Source of the DNA: Theristus sp. LFF4_11 | Lineage: Eukaryota; Nematoda; Chromadorea; Monhysterida; Xyalidae | Length of the DNA stretch: 16,557 nt | Reading direction: 5' to 3' | Assembly: GCA_030248135.1 (NCBI GenBank) | Contig: JASANC010002761.1 | Location: forward strand, 1-16,557 | Shown here: positions 8,620-16,557 of the stretch, in pieces | Numbering within the stretch: position 1 is the first letter of the stretch | How the letters are laid out: the number at the start of each line of letters is the position of its first letter | Notes under the pieces: model-generated | Databases searched by the model: none | Seen by the model: the letters and a program-made list of their open reading frames with translations, nothing else | Told to the model about the DNA's origin: nothing | Position numbers and translations under genes: made by a program

Positions 8620-10909
8620 CACAAACGAGTAACAGTGTGTCTACTTTACAATTTCGTCGTTGTTTCAGTGTCTGTGCTGCTGGCTTGGCTGTTCGACTGT
8701 TCAACCGCTCAATTTGCAGACTCGTTCAGTCTGCGCAGCATGATCGCCAGATATTTTGCAGTGCCTCGGTCAAACTCAACGGAAAAACGTGTTCCGTTGG
8801 CTCACGTGAATGAGACTTTCATTAGATACGGCTATGAAACGGCGTTTCAATTGGTGCACAGTGGTCACGAGGTGATAAGATTCGTTATGAGATGTGTAAC
8901 GACAAGTTTACTTGTAGTCTAGGTTGCATTTGGGCTTGGAGGTTAATCGCGTGGCCAAATTTCAGCTTTTCAACAAAACAGGTTTGCACAAAAACTGAGT
9001 TTCCTTTTAGTCTGGCTACAACATCGTTGGAGTGCTGCCAGGGACACTGCATCGACTTCCCTCAGACTCGATGGTCATTGTTGTTGCTCACTATGACACT
9101 GCGCCAAAGAGTCCAGGTACAATGAACAGTGTGGCCAAATTAATGAGGCAGTTCTTGTATTCTCCATCAAGGCGGTATTAGTCGCAGACTAGGAGTTGTC
9201 GTTCTCAAAATACCAATCGTGTGCACAAAGAATGAACAGAATTGCACGAAGAACCATTAAAAAACACGTCAAATTCGACATGCATGCAGTTGGTTGTCTT
9301 TTTCTTTCATTCAAATTTAGCGCACTCCTTGCACACTGAAAATAGCTGCCATGTTTATTCGGGCCGTTCCGCACGTAAAAAAAATTAATATGCGTTTTAG
9401 CCGTCACAAAATATTTTTATACCTTTTCTGAAATCCATTTACTTTTTAAAAAGTACAAACAAAACCGCAAACAACGTAATTTTCTTTGATCTTTTTGTGC
9501 AGTGTGTTTGTATGTTTCGCAGGCGTTGCCGAAAGCGGCAGCGGCATGGCAGCACTGCTGGAGCTGGCGCGCTTGCTGGCGGTCATGCGAGTGTTGTGCT
9601 CGCATCAGCACACGATCGTGCTCGCTGCACTCGACCTGTCCTATGAGGTGCACTCAGAATGGAGAGCTTGGTTTAATATCGGTCGGACAATGAAAACGTG
9701 GTGACTTTTGAGTTCATGAAAGTAGTATTTACTTACTTGTCACAGAGCTACGCGGGCAGCGGCGCGTTCGTGAGCGAATGGCTGCAGCCGCACATCGATC
9801 GAACGGGCAGCACCATCGGGGGCGTCATTGTGCTCGACTCGCTGCTGAACTTTGATCCAATCCCCACTGCTCAAGCGGTGCCGCCCGATTTTGATGAGGT
9901 TTATTCTATTCGCATTTTATGCACTTTTCAAAAGATTGTTTTTGTACGTTTTCTGAAACTATCGAAAACGTTGAGATCAAGAGACATTGTCCCGGAGACA
10001 ATTGGCCTTTTTTCTTTGCTGCCAAACTAACGAAACCACTACCCTCTCTCACTTCACTGCAGCTGTTCCCAGTGCAATTCTATGCAATTGACGAGCACAG
10101 TTACATGGGTGACTATTTGCAACTGCTGAATCGGGTAACCAGCATGCGCAGACCGCCGCACGACAAAGCACCGACAGACATCAGCAATAGGAGTCCCCGT
10201 TCTCCGCTTGTTGAAACGATTTCCGCCGCTTTCTACGGCGCCCTAAAAGTGCCGCGTCGGTGGTCGGTTCACGAGCCGTGGTTGCTGCCGATCGAGGTGC
10301 CGATTGGCACGCACGCCTTTCGAGCGGTGCACTGGGGCGAGCTTGTCGACAACGCACGGCACCCGCTGAATCGACTGCTGCCGCTGTTGCACGGACACCA
10401 TCGCAACTTCTGGATTCTGCCGAACGCGCTGCCGAGGGTGCTGAACAACGCCGATTGGCCGACGGTGCATCTCAGCGACAGTGGTCGGGCAAACGGGGGC
10501 ATTGTTGGGGAAGAAACGTTGTTTTCGTTCGAACGTATTTGCTCGACACACTAGAATGATAATATTTGAGCGTTTGAAAAGATTGACATTGAAAAGCGCT
10601 TTCAGGAAAATACCGGGGTCGCCTGCAATATTGCCACCGCAGTTATTGTGACGGGTTGAACATGCTCACTGATGAGAACGTTCAATTTCTGACCGTCGCA
10701 ACGGACACGGTCTTGCGGACGGTTGTGAAAATCGCGCAGTCACAGTGTTGGTTTCTTGACCAGAATATTTCATGAAGTTTTTTGGTTTATACAAGTTGTT
10801 TTTTAGGCTACTCAACGATTTGGAATTGCGACGCAACAAGTTTTCTTCGCCCATGCCCACTTTGTACACTAGCCCAATTGAGATTACAATCAATGTTCAA
10901 CAAAAATAA
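8620..10909 (+). CDS. M28-family peptidase-like protein, probably catalytically inactive
   Basis: M28 enzymes are two-metal aminopeptidases or carboxypeptidases. Exons: 8620-8871 (or from 8669), 8918-8950 or beyond, 9011-9116, 9523-9647, 9746-9898, 10063-10483, 10606-10744, 10807-10909 (TAA). An N-terminal hydrophobic stretch (VVVSVSVLLAWLF) suggests a signal anchor. Recognisable M28 blocks: GYNIVGVLPG, VIVVAHYDTAPKSPG, SGSGMAALLELARLL, LAALDLSYE, YAGSGAFVSEWL, GGVIVLDSLLNF, VHLSDSGKYRG, QYCHRSYCDG. The usual D-D-N-x-S-G is A-E-S-G-S-G, and the D-L-E-E catalytic pair aligns ungapped with D-L-S-Y. His of AHYD, the later Asp and the C-terminal His remain. The join 8918-9011 does not keep the best frame with canonical sites. 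Length is about 440 residues, normal for a one-domain M28 protein. Its 5' end is unresolved. Confidence 0.85.
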
Positions 10910-11359
10910 TAGAACCGTTTGTTGAGTTCTGTGATTTACAAAATGATATCATTTAATTTTGGTAACAGTTTTAAACGCCCATTTCATTTACATTGTGTTA
11001 CATTTACTCGATAAAAAATTCGCTGGTCCTTCATCGTGCTCGTCACGACACAAACTGAAATGGTATTCCTAATTTCCTAGACTGTTGCCAGGTAAAAGCT
11101 ATTTCTATGCTATTTTCAGGCTAAGCCGTTTGCAGGCGATTCTGCAAAAAAAACGCTGTGGCGGAGCCGTTTTTTTTCTTTTGCACTGTCGGGTCAAATC
11201 GAAAATACCCTTGAGAAGCGGAGATAGTTAGACTGAAATAGCGTGCTTTCGGTATTTGTTTTTTTCGTGTTATTGTAATGTTGCTTCTTTTTAACATCGA
11301 TCACACATAATCACAGAAACACACACACAAACATCATCGCCGAAAAAATTTTAAAAAAA
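10910..11359. other. Intergenic stretch between convergent genes; one possible extra exon
   Basis: The 3' ends of the M28-like gene (plus) and the integrin-like gene (minus) face each other here. The only coding-like piece is 11120-11231. After an acceptor (tattttcag ending 11119) it could join the M28-like exon ending 10744 in phase, as an alternative last exon starting LSRLQAILQKKRCGG and stopping at 11229. T-runs and a CA-rich patch near 11316-11335 are the only other features. Confidence 0.4.
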
Positions 11360-11802
11360 TCACACGTAAACACTGCACCGCACCGACTCGAGACTGGTGC
11401 CGTTTGCGACGATGACGTTCGAGGGCGCTGTTTGTGGCGCATCTGCGGCGGTGGAGGAGGACTGTCGGTTGCGCCGGTGTCTTTGTTTCAACTGAAAACT
11501 GTGACGCAATTGCATTGACGTTCGTAGCAACGCTGAACGAATGCAACACAAACTACAAACGAGCCTTGGAAACAGTTGAAAACAACATTTGCATAAAACC
11601 ACGAAACGACCAGTGCGTTTCAGAAACCAAACAAAACAGCGAGACGTACGAATTGCTGACGGCAGTAAATACAAACGACGATGAGCAAAATGAACACGAA
11701 TGAGATCAGAAGAATAGCGACCCATGAGGCGACAGTTGTCCCAGCGGTTTTTTGGTGCACTGCTGAGAGCAGCGACGATGGCACGGTGACGTTTACAACT
11801 GT
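11360..11802 (-). other. Integrin-like TM segment and cytoplasmic tail (last two exons)
   Basis: Exon 11802-11650 begins after ctctttcag and encodes TVVNVTVPSSLLSAVHQKTA, then the single membrane span, ending IYCRQQF at a gtacgt donor. Exon 11491-11360 begins after gttttcag with LKQRHRRNRQSSSTAADAPQ and ends RCSVYV. The phase-0 join yields CRQQFLKQRHRR at the inner membrane face. The tail of about 50 residues is long for an alpha subunit and rich in Ser, Thr and Ala. Confidence 0.85.
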
Positions 11803-14449
11803 CTGAAAGAGGATCATCCGCTCAGCCACATTGCATGCTACTGTTTCAAATGTTGCAGCCCCACTGTTCCAACCGTCGGTCCCTCTGTCAAACATGCACT
11901 GTCCTCAGAAACTCACGGCAGTAGCCACAATCGGAGGTAGTTTATGAGGACTGAGTTGAGCGTAACCCTGTGGCTGCACGACGGCAATGGTGCCCAGTCG
12001 GTGCACCACCGAATGCACCAGCGAATAGCGACTGTCTTGATTGTCTCCATGAGTGATCCTTTGCAGGGTGACTGGCACGATCAGTCGTACGGAATGATAC
12101 TGCAGCAACAGGTTGGCGTCACAAGACACGCGGATGCAGTGCATTCGAACGCAGTCCTGAATCGGCAAAGATACGCATAGGCTGCTGAATATTGCACAGT
12201 GCTGAACGCTTTTTTATGTTTGGACAGGACGAAAAAAATATGAATAAAATGTTTCTCAGAAGATGGAGCAAATCAACGCTCCTCTAGCTTTTTGAAAAAT
12301 TTACAAGGATACATTAACGAAATCAGCAAAACCAACCCCGAACTCACAAAATTCTCGCGTGCCAGCACGGTCGAGTTGACGCTCTGCCTGACGTAAGGCC
12401 GTTTCTCGACGGCGACTTCGTGGAGCACTTGCTGCAGCGTTTGCTGCAACTGTTTGTCCGCTGCACCAGATATGAAACCAAGCCCATCGTTGTGTTCGTT
12501 TGTTGCTGATGATGCAACAGGCTGAAAGATGAGCACAACAATGGGTGGTGCATGCCACTTGTTGTCATGCACTGTGTATCCCTTCCATAGCTCCGTGGGT
12601 AGAGCGGTGGACTATAGTGGGGACACAGACCTAGGCCGCTGGTTCGAATCCGGCTCGAACGAGGCTTTTGTTTTGTTATCTTTGAAAACGAGTATCCAAC
12701 CTGATCGGTTGCGTTGTCATTGTTGTGCATGACGTTGCACTGCAGAGCAACTCCATGTGCCTGAATCAACGGCTGGCCAACAACGGTGCGAATCACAGAA
12801 GGGCCACTCAAATATGCAGGTATGTACACGTCCAATCGCATGCCCAACACTGGTGTTGCACCTTGCTTTTGCAGCTGAAAAATAAAGTTTTCAAGGAATA
12901 TTCATTTTTAGAATGTTCATAGCGCCAAAAAGACTGCCTTCCTCTCACGTTATACAGTGGGTTACTTCGACAGTCTGGTTGCCGTCAGCAAACACGTCTT
13001 CATTCAGCTGCAGAATTTCCGGTCTTGCAGACCTGTAAAAATAAAAACATTCACAATTTTACACGTTATTCCGTAGTTTTAGTTCAAAAAACGATTTTGC
13101 AGTTTTCTAACGCAAACAGCATCGTGTACGAATCGATTTTCAACGGCACACTGATCGTCAGTCGATCTGCGTTGTGCTCGGGCACTGCATGCGAGTGGCG
13201 CCTGGCAAGAGATAGACAAATCAGCAGAATTTAGCAGAAATGCAAAAATGCACAATCTTTTTGCATAAACTGCTAAATCAACTGCACTGCACCTTTCCAC
13301 AGTGAGCAAAATCGGATCCGGCAGAATGGAAGGATCGTTCACGATTAAGTTGAATTCGAGCGCTTTAGCGGGCGCTTTTGTGAGATCACTTTGTTGGCAG
13401 AGCACCAAGATTCCGTTCCTGCCCCACGTCGAGTTGCACTCGACAAAACCCTGCAAACCGGGGTTCCATTTTCTGGCGGAGCTTACGATTTTGAAAGTCG
13501 TGGGGTATGAACGTGAAGTTGCAAATATAGCAATGGTTTTTGATAGAAGACAGTTGTTGCCAAATGCTGTTTGATTCATCAAGTGCTTTTTTTCAATTTT
13601 CAGATAAAGTTGGAGACCTCTATACAATAGCGGAACAGGCCTCAGTTCTTCGTTCTCAGTTATCCTTTCCTCAGTTCTCCTACAGTCGTTTTAACAACCT
13701 GCAATTCATAGAAACATTGCAACAGCATTTACCAGAATGACTCTAAAACCCATCAACTGCAGTCCATACGGTGCACTGATCTGCAGTCGTGGACGCCCGG
13801 TATTGATGTACTCCTGAAGTTTTTCATCATTGGTTTTTTTTATTTTTAAACTAATGCGTGTCGCTCTTGACACATGTCGGTATAAGTACTTGAGAGACGT
13901 TTTTTATTGGCCTCAAAATGGGGAGACGTTATTTAACACTGACATCGTTTCATAACTACACTCAAAGAGATGTGGCTTTGACTTGTTGTTACTGAATAAA
14001 GTGGCGTCTCTTAGTTGATGTCTGTTAGCATCCAGGCGTCTACTAAGATGCTTTGACACGTGTCTACGCATTTGTTAACTCACAACATCTCTTAAGTAGT
14101 CATTAGACGCCTCTTAAGCGTCTATTAATTTACATGACACCTCTTGACATTTAAACTCATATCACTCGACACTCTTAGAAACTAACTATTCAACTGATCC
14201 ACTTATTGTATGCATGTACATACACTAAACCATTTATTGTACCTTGTCGGGTTTTGTGTCGATCACATAAAGTCTGATTTCATGATCACCACCCAAGGTC
14301 AGCTGGTTCGGATACGCCCAGGCCTTCAAGTGGCCCTCAATGGTGCAGAGAAGCCAGTCCTGCGCACAGCGGGAGTCATAGTTATTCAGCAGTTCTTTGA
14401 TCTCGGAAGAATGAGATGGCTTTCTCGTTTTCACGACGGCGACGGCCAG
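11360..14449 (-). CDS. Integrin alpha-like receptor, thigh to cytoplasmic tail (N-terminus not found)
   Basis: Integrin alpha subunits pair with beta subunits for adhesion to extracellular matrix. Minus-strand exons: 14449-14243, 13813-13733, 13472-13293, 13201-13112, 13032-12949 (or -12966), 12874-12701, 12521-12348, 12156-11917, 11802-11650, 11491-11360 (TGA 11362-11360). Thigh-like: SRCAQDWLLC, then EIRLYVIDTKPDK and INTGRPRLQIS. Calf-like: VECNSTWGRNGILVLC, then LTISVPLKIDSY, VEVTH and LDVYIPAYL. Near the membrane, DCVRMHCIRVSC matches the Cys-x4-Cys-x4-Cys pattern typical of integrin alpha. TM: VASWVAILLISFVFILLIVV. The tail has QFLKQ where GFFKR is expected. The beta-propeller repeats would lie further 5' (higher coordinates or off-window). 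Two joins have phase problems (13473-13732 and 12875-12965). Confidence 0.82.
11917..12156 (-). other. Integrin-like membrane-proximal Cys motif exon
   Basis: This 80-codon exon starts after gattcag and ends at a gtgagt donor. It opens with DCVRMHCIRVSCDANLL. The three Cys with hydrophobics between, followed by a beta-strand series (YHSVRLIVPVTLQ), are the signature of the last ectodomain module (calf-2) of integrin alpha chains. It is the best single support for the family call. Confidence 0.8.
12581..12662 (+). pseudogene. tRNA-Tyr-like sequence with an intron-like insert, probably a pseudogene or tRNA-derived repeat
   Basis: Follows the tRNA-Tyr layout. The 5' strand is ccttcca; the D arm has gctc/gagc with a GG loop; the T arm gctgg-ttcgaat-ccggc is fully paired, and an intact B box starts at 12641. 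A gcttttg T-run lies just downstream. The anticodon loop reads ct-ATA-gt rather than the usual GTA and is followed by about 10 extra bases where eukaryotic tRNA-Tyr carries its intron. The acceptor stem has two mismatches in seven and the anticodon stem pairs poorly. It lies antisense in an integrin intron (12522-12700). Confidence 0.6.
13850..14200. repeat. Repeat-rich patch in an integrin-like intron
   Basis: Short motifs recur: gagacgtt at 13894 and 13923; ctcttgaca at 13864 and 14141; aggcgtct at 14034 with its inverse agacgcct at 14105; gcgtct also near 14004 and 14118. The arrangement looks like a decayed inverted-repeat element within the intron 13814-14242, but I could not define exact ends. 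Confidence 0.5.
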
Positions 14450-16557
14450 CTGCAATTTCAGCACTATGGACAAACTGGCGCAAATTTAAAATAATGATTA
14501 CATTTCTAGCTGAAGCCTGTTGGTACTTCTTATATCCAAAGACACTATAACTTTTTACTTCTGTGCAACTCCGCAGTTGGATCAATGAAATTTATTTATA
14601 CAGCTTTAAGAAACTAACCAGTAAAAATAGAAGTGTTGACAGCTGAACGGGCATCAAATGATGCATCTTTTTGATCACGATATTGTCAATGCATTGTAGT
14701 TAAAATGTTTCAATCAGGTTTGGGAAATCCGTCATAACTTGGACTTGATTTCCCGTCGCTAACAAAAATCTGCTGGCGCATTTTTCTTTGTGATTTACTT
14801 AGCAACGTTTGTGACACAATCCACATCACATGCAACGAGCCACTAAAAATTACGGGTTCTTGTGTCGAGCTTGTGCTGAGGACGATAGAACCGTGAACTA
14901 CACAGAAAAAGTGAAACGGAAAAGTCAACGGCATGGTTCATAGCATGAAGTGAGCTTTTGAACGCACATATTTTAAAAAAAATGAGCTTTTGTCCCTTTT
15001 GAAAAGAGTTAACCAAGCATTCACGTGGTAACTTGCAGGAAGAAAATTGTTGTCGAATCTGCAAATGTTCTCTGCAAGAAAAATTGACGCAAGCACTAGC
15101 TGAAAACCTATCAAACCAAAGTCAAATGTAACTCGACAGTCTAATGTGCAAAGTAAAAACCGGAATTTGCGTGTGTTTCTATGGCTTCTTACAAACGGGA
15201 ATTAGCTAATACGTTTTAAAAAAATAATAGCAAACACTACATTTATTTTTTGAAACTGAAACTATGTTTTATTCCAGAAGATTATAGACAAAATGTAAAT
15301 GGTCTGTTGGTGTAAAAAATAAATGTGCAATGAAACAACAGATAACTTTTCAAATATATCTTTAAAAACTAGTTTTTCATTTAAAAAAAAATCTATCTTA
15401 AAAAGACAATTTTACAGCTTTTCGACATCTACTTTTTTTTAAACCCGCCAAAAGCATGCAGTGCCAAAATGGCGATTGTGCAACTTTGCAAGAATCAAAA
15501 ATGCGAGGTCTATTATGACCAAATACCTTGATGCATTGATGGGCAAAAATAAAATACCTACATACATCTGCAATATTGTCGCAAAGTAAATTCAAAGTTT
15601 TGGGAGACGACAATGCATAGCGGCAGTGTATAAAAGCATCAAAAGCATTTTCAAAATGAACCAAGATAAAAGAAAAAAACTTCAAACATCTGCACATATA
15701 CCTACTATTCGACAAAATGTTGCGCTGCTCATCTTCAGTAGTTTAGTCAGTGTAGAAAAGTCAAACCGCATTTTCTCACTGAAACATACACTCAACAAGA
15801 ATATCAATTGCATTTTCTGCACTTATTTTATTTGCACGCCAACTGCTCTGTCTTCTCAAGCAGTCAGTAATATGCATTAGGTCTTCAGAATTCAAGTTTG
15901 AAGAAAACACGCAGGTTGAAAACTTATTATTCATTTGATGGATTGCACTTGACGTGTCAGCAAATGAATGTAAGTGGCGAACTGCGATATTATGGTGTGC
16001 CAAAGTTACACGAAAAAACTTACATTGACCGTGCATGTTTTTCTTGTTCCAGAAATTGGTTTTCAAGTTGACGTGTGAAAAACTGCAATTTAGTAAGCCG
16101 ATTGATTGCAGTTGCAACAGGGTTGCCAACCGATAGTTTAGAGCAAAAATGACGAAATGAAACCTAAGCATTGAGATAAAATACAGCGGTTACAGGAATT
16201 TCATGAATCAACTTTGACGTATAAGGGATTAACAAAAATGACAAAAATACATGCAGGAGTATCTTTGTTAAACAACCAGTGTCCATTGAAATAAATCGCT
16301 GAACAATGTCTGTATTCGTATTATTATATGTACCACGTATACAGCCACATCGGCGGAATTTTAATGCTTACGTCAACAATTTTCCGATTATCTCAAATCG
16401 CTTATGACAATTTCGACTAGAAAACTTCATTGTAATTTTTGATAAGGTATAAACCGCAGTACCCGTTTAAAACTGACGGCGTGGCGTTTACCTTTGTTGT
16501 CATTTTGTTGGAATTTTATTTGTTGCATTCACCAGTAAAAACGTACCTTCACATCTA
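14450..16557. other. AT-rich flank; no gene confirmed, possible minus-strand exons
   Basis: This region lies 5' of the integrin-like exons and should hold its upstream exons or a long intron. Two minus-strand frames look mildly protein-like: about 16010-15780, ending at a gtgaga donor (ending DILVECMF), and about 15660-15555, ending at gtatgt (NAFDAFIHCRYALSSP). A third at 14934-14815 ends near gtaaat. None shows integrin FG-GAP motifs and I could not join them in phase. No RNA gene or clear repeat was seen. Confidence 0.35.

Noticed and set aside
10243..10551. Minus-strand frames opposite the M28-like exon
   Set aside because: Shadows of the plus-strand exon 10063-10483, which has clear homology and matching splice phases.
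9919..10554. 211-codon frame as a single-exon gene
   Set aside because: Only 10063-10483 is an exon of the M28-like gene; the ends are intron read-through on both sides.
12344..12850. 168-codon minus-strand frame as one gene
   Set aside because: It joins one true integrin exon (in frame) to a second exon read in the wrong frame across the intron that carries the tRNA-like sequence.

Overview
The window is animal nuclear DNA from an invertebrate with a compact, intron-rich genome. Introns are mostly 60-140 nt with GT...AG borders, and exons are stitched together by reading-frame phase. There is no bacterial gene organisation. The mix of a degenerin/ENaC-type channel, a divergent integrin alpha and small intronic inverted-repeat elements fits a nematode or another small invertebrate, but the sequence alone does not fix the phylum.

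Four protein genes alternate in orientation. (1) About 27-5490, plus strand: a DEG/ENaC sodium-channel subunit, open at the left edge of the window. I can follow 19 exons in continuous phase from the HG gating motif and TM1 to TM2 and the stop codon. Its extracellular loop carries roughly 490 extra residues, including a Gly/Pro-rich linker around a furin-type RRRKR site. (2) 6455-5960, minus strand: a complete three-exon gene for a 98-residue secreted cysteine-rich protein (signal peptide plus 11 Cys) that I cannot place in a known family. (3) About 8620-10909, plus strand (5' end uncertain): an M28-family peptidase-like protein in which the bridging Asp and the catalytic Glu-Glu pair appear to be replaced, so it looks like a pseudo-enzyme. 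(4) 14449-11360, minus strand: the thigh-to-tail part of an integrin alpha-like receptor with a degenerate GFFKR motif. Its N-terminal beta-propeller was not found in the window.

Non-genic content: an inverted-repeat element of about 540 bp lies in a DEG/ENaC intron (4083-4624). A 258-bp MITE with TA-flanked 27-29 nt inverted repeats (5661-5918) sits between the two convergent genes. A tRNA-Tyr-like sequence (12581-12662) lies antisense in an integrin intron, and a repeat cluster lies in another integrin intron (about 13850-14200). The stretches 6456-7763, 10910-11359 and 14450-16557 show little I can support.

Nothing in the sequence shows that the four genes work together. The DEG/ENaC channel, secreted peptide and integrin are all membrane or secretory-pathway products, and any functional link is speculation. 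All exon borders are read by eye. At three joins (one in the M28 gene, two in the integrin gene) no canonical splice preserves the expected frame; these are reported as findings.
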